Source of the DNA: Vibrio japonicus
GTDB taxonomy: Bacteria; Pseudomonadota; Gammaproteobacteria; Enterobacterales; Vibrionaceae
Assembly (NCBI RefSeq): GCF_024582835.1
Contig: NZ_CP102096.1
Location: forward strand, 2,046,001 to 2,110,000
Reading direction: 5' to 3'
Length of the DNA: 64,000 nucleotides
Notes under the pieces: generated by a model
The model's input: only the letters and a program-made list of their open reading frames with translations
What the model was told of the DNA's origin: nothing
The model's database searches: none
Made by a program: the position numbers and the translations under genes
In this document: positions 9,560-18,402 of the stretch, in pieces
How positions within the stretch are numbered: position 1 is the first letter of the stretch
Layout: the number at the start of each line of letters is the position of its first letter

Positions 9560-9981
9560 ACCGACTCATCTCTTCACTACTAAATTAGCCATATCTAAAT
9601 TAACGATTCTTCTTTTCTCTCACTATGATCTTCATCATAACCACCGAGTCACACTGAATCTTTCTCATTTTAAGTCAAAAAACCAGCAATGATCGTTATG
9701 CGATCATCTGTAAAAGCCACTATGATCAGCGATCTGCCCTTAAAAGAACATTTATATAACCACATACCGAAAGCATAAGTTACATATCCTGTATTTGAAT
9801 TTAAAATAGAGTTAAATTCCAATACGTGGTATTAAAAATGAATTTTAAAGCTTTTCATAAAAAGATCGCCTGGAGAAATAATTGATTTACAATCCTATGT
9901 ATTTCGATTTGATGACATAACAAAGACGACGAACAACACTGCGGTTTGAGCTTTCCTCTCTCTGATTAGTAAGGCTAGTCA
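9560..9981. other. Intergenic region with ATGATC/GCGATC repeats
   Basis: There is no supported gene in 420 AT-rich bases. ATGATC occurs at 9625, 9689 and 9722, and GCGATC at 9700 and 9729. The segment 9689-9707 is a perfect palindrome (ATGATCG-5-CGATCAT). It lies upstream of the YfgJ-like gene and downstream of the response-regulator gene. Confidence 0.5.
9689..9707. promoter_or_regulatory. 19 bp palindrome, possible operator
   Basis: ATGATCG and CGATCAT are 7 bp arms around five bases. A degenerate half-copy follows at 9722-9734 (ATGATCAGCGATC). The size and repeat suggest a dimeric regulator, identity unknown. Confidence 0.35.
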
Positions 9982-10644
9982 TCATTCCGGACGTCGATAA
10001 ATTCGAGTCGGCCGCCCTACTTTCCCGTGCTCAAGAAACGCAATTAAATCACCGTTTTCGACGGCTTTATCTAAATAGCGACGAGCAGTACTTTTACTGA
10101 TACCAAAAGATTGGGCGACTTCACTAACGGTTTTATCTACATTCGCATGGTGAAACTGCGCAATAACTTGGTTTAAGGTGTACTCATCTGTGCAGGTATA
10201 CTTTTTTGAAGTCTGACTGCTGCGAAACAGTGCATCGACCACCCCTTGGGCTAAACACGTGCCTTCGTTAAAAGTTTGTTTTACTAGGCAGAACTTATCC
10301 AGACTCTGTTTGAGTCGGCTGTAATCCAAAGGCTTAACCAAGTAGTCGAGAGCGCCATAACGCAGGGCTTTTTGCACGGTTTCAACATCATTCGCCGCCG
10401 TAACTAGAATACACTCGGATCGCTTAGGCAGCAGTAACAACTCCCGAACTAGCTCTACCCCTAACCCATCCGGCAGATAGTTATCGACAATCAACAAGTC
10501 GACATGGGCGACAGAACTCATTTCTCTCGCTTTATCAATGCTTGCCGCGATCCCCACCACCTGAAAGCGTTCATCTTTCTGAATAAAATGAGCATGCAGC
10601 GCCGCAATGTCTTTGTCATCTTCGACAATCAATACATTAAACAT
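9982..10644 (-). CDS. CitB/DcuR-family response regulator
   Basis: This 220-residue DNA-binding response regulator is the partner of the sensor kinase encoded just upstream. The receiver domain has acidic VEDDKD, phospho-acceptor Asp54 in LIVDNYLPDG and Lys104 in YLVKPLDY. The C-terminal part has a helix-turn-helix (TVSEVAQSFGISKSTARRYL), as in CitB, DpiA and DcuR. AAGGAGAA sits before the ATG at 10644, and this start overlaps the kinase stop by eight bases, so the two genes are translationally coupled. By context it probably activates the divergent anion symporter gene in response to a di- or tricarboxylate. Confidence 0.92.
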   Translation of the reverse strand: MFNVLIVEDDKDIAALHAHFIQKDERFQVVGIAASIDKAREMSSVAHVDLLIVDNYLPDGLGVELVRELLLLPKRSECILVTAANDVETVQKALRYGALDYLVKPLDYSRLKQSLDKFCLVKQTFNEGTCLAQGVVDALFRSSQTSKKYTCTDEYTLNQVIAQFHHANVDKTVSEVAQSFGISKSTARRYLDKAVENGDLIAFLEHGKVGRPTRIYRRPE

Positions 10645-12250
10645 CTTTTCTCCTTGGGAAATAGACCGTGAATGAGGTTTCATCTTCATCACTGTCTAGC
10701 TCCATGTGTCCTCCAGCCTCTTCTACGATACTTTGCACTAGGTGTAGGCCAATACCATGATCCTGAAAGTCTTCTTTGGTCGTATAACCAAGCTGACACA
10801 ACACATCAAGACCGACACGGACTGCTGGGCCATTATTTGATACCGCCAGCACTTGCTCGGTATTCGTTTCATACATGATGACGCGCACCTTCCCACTAGG
10901 GGCTGTGCTTACCGCCTCAATGCTGTTACTCATTAGGTTCCCGATCAATGAGCTGAGTAGCTCCTCATTCAACTGTTCAGGTAACTGACTCCACCCTTCT
11001 AACTCATCCAAATCGACTTCGATCGCCTTTTCAGCGGCCTTTCCCACATTCGCCAATATCAAGCCGGAGATGAGGGGTAAGGACTGCAGTTGTTTCACGC
11101 TATCCATGCTCGCTTGATTGGTTTTCGACTGCGCCAGTACTAAACTCAGGGCTTGCTCAATGAATCCCAACTGCAGCATACCCGCGAGTGTAGAGAGCCT
11201 GTTTTGGTACTCGTGACGAGTCACACGCAGCGATTCTAAATAGTGACTAACTTGGCTGATCTTGTTGGAAAGTAACTGCAGTTCTTGCTGAGTTCGCAAA
11301 CTAAATACGGCACCAGACTGCACCTTATCGTGACTTTTGAGCGTCACTCTAGTGACCACGAGATTACGGCCATTTACACGAACCAGCTTATCGACGAAGT
11401 CTTCTCCATGTAGGGAAAATACATTCTGGTCATCGATCAAAGCAGTGAATAACTGACAAGATGTACTTAGCTCTTTTATTCCAAGTAACCGCTTTGCCGA
11501 GTCGTTCATGACATAAATTTCCTGTTTCCCGTTCACAGCCAAGATCCCTTCGTGGGCCGCTTGTAGCACCCCTTGGTTCGTTTTGAGTGCCTGGCTAAGT
11601 TGCCAAGGTTCTAAATGCTGCATTTTATCGCCGATGTATCCGGAAAATCGCCAAGCGACAATCACGGAGAGGGTAAACGTTAAAATGGCAAATAGGATTA
11701 ACGGTGATAAAGTTTCCTCATTGAGAATGGCCATGGATTGCTTCAAGTAACCCACTTTGATCATGCCAATAATCTCACCATCTTGATTGAGCAAAGGTGA
11801 AATGTAACGCACCGACGGCCCTAACGAACCTACACCGTGCGAGAGATATGATTCCCCTGTCGTCAGGGCCTTTTCGATATCTCCGCCCACCACAGGGAGA
11901 CCAATCCGGTCTTCAACTGGATGAGCCAAACGAATACCGTTTTGCTCACTGACCGTGATGAAGTCGGCATCCGTCATTTCTTGCAGTACATCAATGATTT
12001 TGCTAACACCCTGATGGTCTCTATTTTCCACGGCATTTAGCAAACTAGGCAGCTTTGCCAACTGCTGCGATTGAACTTGAGCACGCAGCGCCACTTGATC
12101 CAATAGCACTTGGTTTAAGCGTTGTGTGCTGACCAACCACCAGCCAATCGAACTCAAAGTTAATGCACCACATAAAAGTAGCGTTAAGTGCATGGTAAAA
12201 GAATGGGGAAATTTACGTACGGCCATAGATTCGGCAACTCGGTGAACCAT
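10637..12250 (-). CDS. CitA/DcuS-family sensor histidine kinase
   Basis: This 537-residue membrane sensor has helix 1 at about 21-40, a periplasmic PAS-like ligand domain at about 42-172 and helix 2 at about 183-203. A cytoplasmic PAS domain follows at about 225-335. The dimerisation/H-box contains His346 in RVTRHEYQNRLSTL, and the ATPase domain carries the N-box NLMSNSIEAV and G-box DHGIGLHLVQ. The periplasmic segment RIGLPVVGGDIEKALTTGE resembles the citrate/C4-dicarboxylate binding fold of CitA and DcuS. The ligand is therefore probably citrate or a related carboxylate, unproven. TAGGCGG precedes the start; the gene is divergent from the CitT-type transporter gene. Confidence 0.92.
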   Translation of the reverse strand: MVHRVAESMAVRKFPHSFTMHLTLLLCGALTLSSIGWWLVSTQRLNQVLLDQVALRAQVQSQQLAKLPSLLNAVENRDHQGVSKIIDVLQEMTDADFITVSEQNGIRLAHPVEDRIGLPVVGGDIEKALTTGESYLSHGVGSLGPSVRYISPLLNQDGEIIGMIKVGYLKQSMAILNEETLSPLILFAILTFTLSVIVAWRFSGYIGDKMQHLEPWQLSQALKTNQGVLQAAHEGILAVNGKQEIYVMNDSAKRLLGIKELSTSCQLFTALIDDQNVFSLHGEDFVDKLVRVNGRNLVVTRVTLKSHDKVQSGAVFSLRTQQELQLLSNKISQVSHYLESLRVTRHEYQNRLSTLAGMLQLGFIEQALSLVLAQSKTNQASMDSVKQLQSLPLISGLILANVGKAAEKAIEVDLDELEGWSQLPEQLNEELLSSLIGNLMSNSIEAVSTAPSGKVRVIMYETNTEQVLAVSNNGPAVRVGLDVLCQLGYTTKEDFQDHGIGLHLVQSIVEEAGGHMELDSDEDETSFTVYFPRRKDV

Positions 12251-12498
12251 GCCGCCTAGAATACGAATTTATTGTAATGAAATCAGTGTAGACCACCGCG
12301 AAATTGAAAAAGATCCCACTCATGACGTTTATGATTTTTATTAATTCTATCGCTCTTATCTCAAACCTTTTTCATCGAAGGTGCGGACTGCTTTTGATTG
12401 TTCTATCAAACCCTCTTCAAGCGGATTTTTTGTTGATTTAACACAGGTTTGGCTGCTGGTTAATCGTTAAGTTAGAAGGAAATCTTAAGGAGGTTTCT
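12251..12498. promoter_or_regulatory. Divergent control region of the carboxylate sensor and symporter
   Basis: This 248 bp AT-rich region lies between the sensor-kinase and symporter starts and must hold both promoters. No single box could be assigned with confidence. Regulator-binding sites for the CitB-type protein are expected here by context. Confidence 0.4.
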
Positions 12499-13905
12499 AT
12501 GCTGACTTCAACCAATATTCGATTGCTTTCTTTGGTGCTTGTCGGAGTCGTTCTCTGGTTCATGCCCGTTCCAGAAGGACTCACCGAGCAGGCTTGGCAC
12601 ATGATGACGATTTTCGTTGTGACGGTACTGAGCTTAATCATCGCGCCGCTACCACTGGGTGCCATGGCACTGATGGGATTGACGGCCGCTACGCTGCTGG
12701 ATGTACTGCCAATCAAAACCGCACTGACTGGCTTTGCCCACCCTACAATTTGGATGATAGCGGCTGCGTTTTTCATTTCTCGCGGTTTTATCAGTACCGG
12801 CTTTGGTCGCCGCGTCGGCTACTGGTTTATCTCTAAACTCGGTAACAGCTCTTTGGGCTTGGCTTACGGCCTAGTGCTGACGGATTTACTTTTTGCTCCT
12901 GCGACGCCAAGTACCACCGCTCGTTGTGGCGGTATCATTTCACCGCTGTTTCGTTCCGTAGCAAACGCTTACGACTCTGACCCAGAAAAAGGCACGGAGA
13001 ACAAAATCGGTGCGTTCTTGGTGCAATGTATTTTCCAATGTAACGCGATCACGTGTGCGATGTTCTTGACCTCTATGGCAGGTAACCCGCTGGCAGCGAA
13101 CTTCGCTAAAGAGCAAGGAGTGGAGATCACTTGGGGCGCTTGGGCGTTAGCAGCGATTGTTCCTGGGATCATATGTTTGTTTTTAATCCCATTGGTGATG
13201 TACTTAGTCTTCCCACCAGAGCTGAAGAAAACCCCAGAGATGCGTTTAATCGCACGCCAAAAACTAACGGAAATGGGCGCGATGACCCGCGATGAATGGA
13301 TGGTGTGTATCACGTTCATCGGTATGGTGAGTTTGTGGGTGCTGGGCCCAACTCTGGGAATCCATTCAACGGTAACGGCGCTATTAGGCTTAGTGTTCTT
13401 ACTGATAACCCGCACCATTACTTGGGATGCGGTACTGCAAGAGAAAGAAGCGTGGCACACTATTACGTGGTTTGCGGTGTTAGTGATGATGGCCGCTCAG
13501 CTCAACAAGCTCGGTTTCATCGGCTGGTTTGGTGACATGATTGGCAGCTCACTTTCTGGCTACGGCTGGGTTACTACCCTAGCTATCTTACTGCTGGTTT
13601 ACTACTACAGCCATTACATGATGGCGAGCGCGATGGCGCACATCAGCGCGATGTACTCAGCATTTTTGGCTATCGCTATTGCCGCGGGCGCGCCTCCAAT
13701 GTTGGCCGCTATCGTCCTGGGTATTTTCAGCAACCTATATATGTCTACGACACACTACTCATCAGGCCCAGCCCCAATTCTGTTTGGTGCAGGTTTCCAC
13801 ACACTACAGAATTGGTGGAAAATTGGTTTTGTCTTCTCGCTGATCGTAATTCCGGTGTTCTTCTTTATTGGTGGTGCTTGGTGGAAGCTACTCGGTATGT
13901 GGTGA
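12499..13905 (+). CDS. DASS family (CitT-like) anion symporter/antiporter
   Basis: This 468-residue inner-membrane protein has about 12 hydrophobic segments. It belongs to the divalent anion:Na+ symporter family, CitT/TtdT branch. Features are the re-entrant loop region LLFAPATPSTTARCGGIISPL near residues 133-153 and the second repeat STTHYSSGPAPILFG near the C-terminus. Length fits CitT (about 487). A perfect Shine-Dalgarno AAGGAGGT sits five bases before the ATG. The adjacent CitAB-type pair makes citrate, tartrate or succinate the likely substrate. No citrate lyase genes are in view, so citrate fermentation cannot be claimed. Confidence 0.9.
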   Translation: MLTSTNIRLLSLVLVGVVLWFMPVPEGLTEQAWHMMTIFVVTVLSLIIAPLPLGAMALMGLTAATLLDVLPIKTALTGFAHPTIWMIAAAFFISRGFISTGFGRRVGYWFISKLGNSSLGLAYGLVLTDLLFAPATPSTTARCGGIISPLFRSVANAYDSDPEKGTENKIGAFLVQCIFQCNAITCAMFLTSMAGNPLAANFAKEQGVEITWGAWALAAIVPGIICLFLIPLVMYLVFPPELKKTPEMRLIARQKLTEMGAMTRDEWMVCITFIGMVSLWVLGPTLGIHSTVTALLGLVFLLITRTITWDAVLQEKEAWHTITWFAVLVMMAAQLNKLGFIGWFGDMIGSSLSGYGWVTTLAILLLVYYYSHYMMASAMAHISAMYSAFLAIAIAAGAPPMLAAIVLGIFSNLYMSTTHYSSGPAPILFGAGFHTLQNWWKIGFVFSLIVIPVFFFIGGAWWKLLGMW

Positions 13906-13933
13906 TCGACTTAGCAAGTGATAAACAGAGACA

Positions 13934-13960
13934 AAATGCCCGCACTATGCGGGCATTTAT
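13934..13960. terminator. Shared terminator of the symporter and alaX genes
   Basis: AAATGCCCGC-ACTAT-GCGGGCATTT is a 10 bp stem lying between two convergent genes, with short T-runs on either side. It can act on both strands. Confidence 0.8.
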
Positions 13961-13976
13961 GATCTTGGGTATTCAA

Positions 13977-14843
13977 TTAGTGAGGTTTTACTCGGGTTAG
14001 CATTTCGATGTTTTGCTCATCGAGTTGGCGTAAAACAACCTGAATCTCACCGAAGTCGTTTAGGCTTTGAGCATGAGTGCCACCGCATGGGATCACCGCA
14101 ACTTCTCCTTCGTTTAAATCACAATGCCAGTAGCGTGAGTCTGTCAGTGTCTCTCCATGACAATCCATAGAAATCTCTACGCCTAATGCTAACCAAGAAG
14201 CCACTTGCTGATTAACCAACGTCTGTAACTTCTCCAGATTCGCTAACATATCTGCACTGTTAAGCCCTCTTTTACGCAGAGTTTTGCCTAAACGATAAGT
14301 ATCATGGCATTCGTCAGGCGTAACAAAACTCGTCACTTGCGCGTAGCTATTAAAATCATAGTGACCATGTGGATCTTTACGGTCGGCATCTTTTCGCCAA
14401 TAACCATTTTCGTTAAGCACTTTGTTCAGCGCGAGGTAAGCGATATGGCCAGCGCTATGACCTCGACTTAACGCGTCTTGATAGGCTTTATCCACTTGCA
14501 GCGATACCGTGTTACCCACTTGCACGCTGTCCACGCTACCAGCAAGACAATGCACCACCACAAATACCCAGCCTTGTTCATTGCGCTTAACCGGGATTGC
14601 TTCTCCCACAAATAACTGACCACTCTCGCTTTCAACCGCACCGACCTGACAATCGATCACCTCAAACTCATTGAGGTAGCCTTTATCTGCTGGATGATCC
14701 GGCCAGATATGGCTAACTGGGTGAAACGGGGTTTTCTCGGTTACGACTAACGTCTGATGATTGCTTTGTGTAATAAGCAAAACTTTGGAGTCTAGCTGCC
14801 AGATATTATGGCAAAACTGTGTGATGGTTGGTGTTACTTGCAT
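13977..14843 (-). CDS. Alanyl-tRNA editing protein (AlaX-like)
   Basis: This 288-residue free-standing relative of the AlaRS editing domain hydrolyses Ser- or Gly-charged tRNA-Ala in trans. The zinc ligands are visible: His129 and His133 in RGHSAGHIA, Cys253 and His257 in PCGGTH. Residues 1-100 form the N-terminal beta-barrel domain. The ATG at 14843 is chosen because GGAAGGAAAC lies directly upstream and the longer frame would start inside the der terminator. It follows der on the same strand but is separated by a strong terminator, so it probably has its own promoter. Substrate preference is family knowledge only. Confidence 0.88.
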   Translation of the reverse strand: MQVTPTITQFCHNIWQLDSKVLLITQSNHQTLVVTEKTPFHPVSHIWPDHPADKGYLNEFEVIDCQVGAVESESGQLFVGEAIPVKRNEQGWVFVVVHCLAGSVDSVQVGNTVSLQVDKAYQDALSRGHSAGHIAYLALNKVLNENGYWRKDADRKDPHGHYDFNSYAQVTSFVTPDECHDTYRLGKTLRKRGLNSADMLANLEKLQTLVNQQVASWLALGVEISMDCHGETLTDSRYWHCDLNEGEVAVIPCGGTHAQSLNDFGEIQVVLRQLDEQNIEMLTRVKPH

Positions 14844-14860
14844 TGTTTCCTTCCAGCATA

Positions 14861-14893
14861 AAAAAAGCGCCTCTAGAATTCTAAGGCGCTTTA
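14861..14893 (-). terminator. Terminator of der
   Basis: On the minus strand AAAGCGCCT, a loop and AGGCGCTTT are followed by seven Ts, 17 bases after the der stop codon. It ends only about 20 bases before the alaX start codon. Confidence 0.9.
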
Positions 14894-14909
14894 ACAATTA
14901 ACTCATTCG

Positions 14910-16397
14910 TTATTTTTTACGATTTTTCATCATACCCATCAAGCGTTTGCGTTTACGCTCCTGAGATAGAGTCATCTTGCTCGTTTTGTTCTCAAACGGG
15001 TTATCGCTGCTTTGGAAGTTAATACGGATTGGTGTACCCATAATTTCCAAAGACTTACGGTAATAGTTCATCAGGTAACGTTTGTATGAATCTGGTAGTT
15101 CATTAACTTGGTTACCGTGAATAACCACGATAGGTGGGTTGTAACCACCCGCGTGTGCGTACTTCAATTTCACACGACGGCCACGAATCAATGGCGGCTG
15201 GTGATCGTCTGTCGCCATCTTCATGATACGCGTCAGAACCGATGTGCCCACACGTGTCGTTGCCGACTTGTACGCTTCTTGTACTGACTCAAACAAGTGG
15301 CCTACGCCAGTGCCGTGCAGTGCAGAAATAAAGTGAATACGCGCAAAGTCGACGAAACCTAAACGGCGGTCTAGCTCTTTCTTCACGTGTTCTTTCACGT
15401 CTATATCTAGACCATCCCACTTGTTCACTGCGATCACAATCGAGCGACCAGCGTTCAAGGCAAAACCTAATAGGCTCAAGTCTTGGTCTGAGATATTTTC
15501 ACGAGCATCGATTACAACGAGTACAACGTTCGCATCTTCAATCGCTTTCAGTGTTTTAACCACTGAGAACTTTTCAACCGTTTCGTTGATGCGTTTACGA
15601 CGACGAACACCCGCGGTATCGATCAGTACGTACTCACGACCGTCACGCTCCATTGGGATGTAGATAGAGTCACGCGTTGTACCCGGCATATCGTACACAA
15701 CCACACGCTCTTCACCCAAAATACGGTTAGTCAGGGTTGATTTACCCACGTTTGGACGACCGATGATCGCTAGCTTGATTGGCTGATCCTGAAGGCGCTT
15801 AAACTCGGCTTCCGCTTCTTCTTCGGTGTAGTCCAGCTTCTCTTCTTCTTCGTCAATAAAGTCGGTCAGGTCTTGAATTTCACCCAACGCTTCTTCTGCC
15901 ATTTTTTCAGCAAAAGGATTAAGCGCACGATCAATCAGCGCACCCACACCACGGCCATGTGCCGCAGCGATTTGGTACATGCTTTCTACGCCTAGCTGCC
16001 AGAAATCTGCTGACGCCGCGTCTGCATCAATACCATCTACTTTGTTAACAACCAGCATAGATGGCTTTTCAATCTTACGCAGGTGGTTTGAAATCGCGAT
16101 ATCCGCAGGGTTTAAGCCCGCGCGACCATCTACCATAAACAGCACAACATCCGCTTCATCAATCGCCGCAAGTGACTGCTCTGCCATTTTGGTTTCAACA
16201 CCTTCTTCAGTGCCATCAATACCGCCAGTATCGATAACGATAAATTCGTGTTCTCCAAGCTTAGCTTGACCATATTTACGGTCACGCGTTAAGCCAGGGA
16301 AGTCCGCAACCAAAGCGTCACGTGTGCGAGTCAATCGGTTAAACAACGTTGATTTACCAACGTTTGGACGCCCTACCAGAGCAACAACAGGTACCAT
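14910..16397 (-). CDS. der: Ribosome assembly GTPase Der (EngA)
   Basis: This 495-residue protein has two consecutive GTPase domains, the hallmark of Der. The first P-loop GRPNVGKS is at 8-15 and the second near 213-220, each followed by a DxxG (DTGG, DTAG) and an NKxD (NKVD, NKWD). A KH-like C-terminal domain follows, ending in a basic tail ([15 protein letters not shown]). It acts in 50S subunit maturation. A GAGGTTGTT ribosome site precedes the ATG. It ends the yfgM-bamB-der run, but a terminator and a long palindrome separate it from bamB. Confidence 0.98.
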   Translation of the reverse strand: MVPVVALVGRPNVGKSTLFNRLTRTRDALVADFPGLTRDRKYGQAKLGEHEFIVIDTGGIDGTEEGVETKMAEQSLAAIDEADVVLFMVDGRAGLNPADIAISNHLRKIEKPSMLVVNKVDGIDADAASADFWQLGVESMYQIAAAHGRGVGALIDRALNPFAEKMAEEALGEIQDLTDFIDEEEEKLDYTEEEAEAEFKRLQDQPIKLAIIGRPNVGKSTLTNRILGEERVVVYDMPGTTRDSIYIPMERDGREYVLIDTAGVRRRKRINETVEKFSVVKTLKAIEDANVVLVVIDARENISDQDLSLLGFALNAGRSIVIAVNKWDGLDIDVKEHVKKELDRRLGFVDFARIHFISALHGTGVGHLFESVQEAYKSATTRVGTSVLTRIMKMATDDHQPPLIRGRRVKLKYAHAGGYNPPIVVIHGNQVNELPDSYKRYLMNYYRKSLEIMGTPIRINFQSSDNPFENKTSKMTLSQERKRKRLMGMMKNRKK

Positions 16398-16423
16398 AAC
16401 AACCTCTACAATATTCTATCTTA

Positions 16424-16475
16424 TGTAGTTATAGGTAATGACTTGTCAGCTGACCAGTGTTTACCTATAACTACA
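16424..16475. repeat. Long perfect inverted repeat before der
   Basis: TGTAGTTATAGGTAA (16424-16438) is repeated inverted at 16461-16475, a 15 bp perfect arm. The 22-base middle is itself partly palindromic (GTCAGCTGAC). The whole can fold as one long hairpin in the der leader. It lacks a U-run, so it is not a plain terminator. Confidence 0.8.
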
Positions 16476-16494
16476 GTTTTCATTTATCTTCTAT

Positions 16495-16532
16495 CAATAA
16501 AACGGCTCCCAACTGTTACCAGCTAGGAGCCG
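16495..16532 (-). terminator. Terminator of bamB
   Basis: On the minus strand CGGCTCC, a 16-base loop and GGAGCCG are followed by TTTTATT, about 20 bases after the bamB stop. Confidence 0.8.
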
Positions 16533-16553
16533 AATGTGAATTATATCACACGA

Positions 16554-17714
16554 TTACTCGTTGATCGTCAGTTTCTTTACATCGCCATCGCGAGTGGTAA
16601 CTACATAGCCGCCCGGCACAACCAATGGCGGTACAGCAAAACCACTGCTGTCTACTTCTTGCTTAGAAACAAACTCACCACTGATTCGATCAATCCAGTA
16701 TAGATAACCTTCACTATCACCAACTACCAGGTACTCATTGACCATCTTTGGTGCTGTTAGTAATCGGTGCTCTAGCTTATCGTTTGACCACAGTTCAGTA
16801 CCGCTTCGCGCATCGAATGCGACCAAGTGATCTTTATCTGTCACCACAAACAAACGACTACCATCACTTGCTAGGTCTGTCGCTGAAGAGTACTTTCTCT
16901 TCCAAACGGGTTTGCCTGAACGCAAATCAATCGCTGTCAGCTGACCATTGAAACCAATAATGTACAAAGCCCCACCCAGAACAAGTGGCGATGCATCCAC
17001 ATCGACCAAGCGGTCGATTTCAGTTGCCCCTTGCGGTGAACCAATTGGCTGTTGCCAAATTAGCTGACCATGTTCTGCGACAGCCGCTGCAAGTCGCCCA
17101 TTAGCTGTTCCCCAAAATACACCGCCAGAGAAAGCAACAGGTGCACTACTGCCACGCAGAGTGAGATTTGGAACTTCGGTACTAATTGCCCACTTCTGGC
17201 TTCCGTCTTCCTGATTTAGCGCCAGTAAAATGCCTTTATCAGTACTTACAATCACTAAGTTACTGTCTGTTGCCGGTGCAGAAAGTACTTCTCCATCGAC
17301 ATCCACACGCCAGTTTACTTCGCCTGTTTCTTCATTCAGTGCGAGAACTTGTCCATTTTCACTGCCAATAAAGATCTGACTGTATCCCGTAGTGATACCA
17401 CCTGCTAAGCGAGCTGGTACATCTTGCTCGAGATCCTGTTCCCACAGTAATGCGCCTGTTTCAGGGTCTAGTGCTTTCACTACACCATCACGACTCGCTG
17501 CAAATATTTTGCCATAACCATAAGCTGGCGTGAGCTTTGAATAATAATGTTCAACACCATCGCCAACCGATGTGCTCCAAACTTTCTTCGGAGTAAACTC
17601 GTTGTCTACGCTTGGAACCGGAGCCATGATGACGGTATCTTCTTCGCTTGCACAGCCTGCCAGTACTCCAGCACATATTGCTACAGCTAGCGCTTTTTTA
17701 AGCATTCCCTTCAT
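16554..17714 (-). CDS. bamB: Outer-membrane assembly lipoprotein BamB
   Basis: This 386-residue periplasmic lipoprotein of the BAM complex supports insertion of beta-barrel proteins by binding BamA. The signal peptide ends in the lipobox LAGC, so the mature protein begins at Cys20. The rest is an eight-bladed PQQ-type beta-propeller with repeats such as GALLWEQDL, GEVNWRVDV and GSQKWAIST. The ATG at 17714 is favoured over the upstream GTG at 17723, because AAGGGTG is well spaced for it. It lies 11 bases after yfgM and upstream of der, a conserved order. A terminator follows it. Confidence 0.97.
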   Translation of the reverse strand: MKGMLKKALAVAICAGVLAGCASEEDTVIMAPVPSVDNEFTPKKVWSTSVGDGVEHYYSKLTPAYGYGKIFAASRDGVVKALDPETGALLWEQDLEQDVPARLAGGITTGYSQIFIGSENGQVLALNEETGEVNWRVDVDGEVLSAPATDSNLVIVSTDKGILLALNQEDGSQKWAISTEVPNLTLRGSSAPVAFSGGVFWGTANGRLAAAVAEHGQLIWQQPIGSPQGATEIDRLVDVDASPLVLGGALYIIGFNGQLTAIDLRSGKPVWKRKYSSATDLASDGSRLFVVTDKDHLVAFDARSGTELWSNDKLEHRLLTAPKMVNEYLVVGDSEGYLYWIDRISGEFVSKQEVDSSGFAVPPLVVPGGYVVTTRDGDVKKLTINE

Positions 17715-17725
17715 GCTATGCACCC

Positions 17726-18340
17726 TTATTTGGCTAGGTCATCCAACTTCATTTGAAGTGTTTGGCTAGCATCGCCAGCTTGCTGTGCTTCCGTGTAAGC
17801 CGTGTAAGCGCCTGAAACATCGCCTTTACGTAGTAAGATATCACCACGGAGTTCCGCAACGCGACCTACCCAGCTTTCATCAGAAATGTTGGTTAACTCA
17901 GATAGAGCTGCGTCAAATTCATTCTGCTCAGCTTTCACTCGCGCAAGGCGATAGTAAATTACAGCCAAAAGCGCTTGATCAGTTGTCGCCGTTTTTGCCC
18001 ACTCTAATTGTGCTAGAGCTTCATCAATGTTGCTTGCTTCAACCTGCACTTTCGCTAGCTGGAGCGCGGCTAACACCGCATACTGGGTTTCGCTGTTTGC
18101 ATCGATAAAACTTTGCACATCGCTTTCTGCGTCAGCACCTTTTGCAGCTAATTCTTGCACTGCTTTCGTGTAGCTCTCTGATGCTGCTTCTTGCGCTGCA
18201 GTGACAGAATCTTGGTAGTAACGCCAACCAAACAGGCCACCTAAACCGATAACCGCACCCAAAATGATTGCTTTACCGTTTTCTTTCCACCAATCTTTGA
18301 TCGCTTCTACTTGTTGTTCTTCAGAATCGTAGAGTTCCAC
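17726..18340 (-). CDS. yfgM: YfgM, Sec-translocon ancillary TPR protein
   Basis: This 204-residue protein has one N-terminal helix (AIILGAVIGLGGLFGWRYY, about 24-42) and a periplasmic tetratricopeptide-like domain rich in alanine. In E. coli it associates with PpiD and SecYEG and is linked to envelope stress. It starts at a GTG with GAGGACAGG just upstream. The gene lies between hisS and bamB as in E. coli. A strong terminator lies between hisS and this gene, so it may rely on read-through or its own promoter. Confidence 0.93.
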   Translation of the reverse strand: MELYDSEEQQVEAIKDWWKENGKAIILGAVIGLGGLFGWRYYQDSVTAAQEAASESYTKAVQELAAKGADAESDVQSFIDANSETQYAVLAALQLAKVQVEASNIDEALAQLEWAKTATTDQALLAVIYYRLARVKAEQNEFDAALSELTNISDESWVGRVAELRGDILLRKGDVSGAYTAYTEAQQAGDASQTLQMKLDDLAK

Positions 18341-18355
18341 TTCCTGTCCTCTTAA

Positions 18356-18388
18356 ATCTAAAAAAGTGGCGAATTAAGCTCGCCACTT
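18356..18388 (-). terminator. Internal terminator between hisS and yfgM
   Basis: On the minus strand AAGTGGCGA, a seven-base loop and TCGCCACTT run into six Ts, 14 bases after the hisS stop codon. It splits a gene run that is otherwise tightly spaced. Confidence 0.85.
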
Positions 18389-18402
18389 CTGGAATATGTT
18401 AT

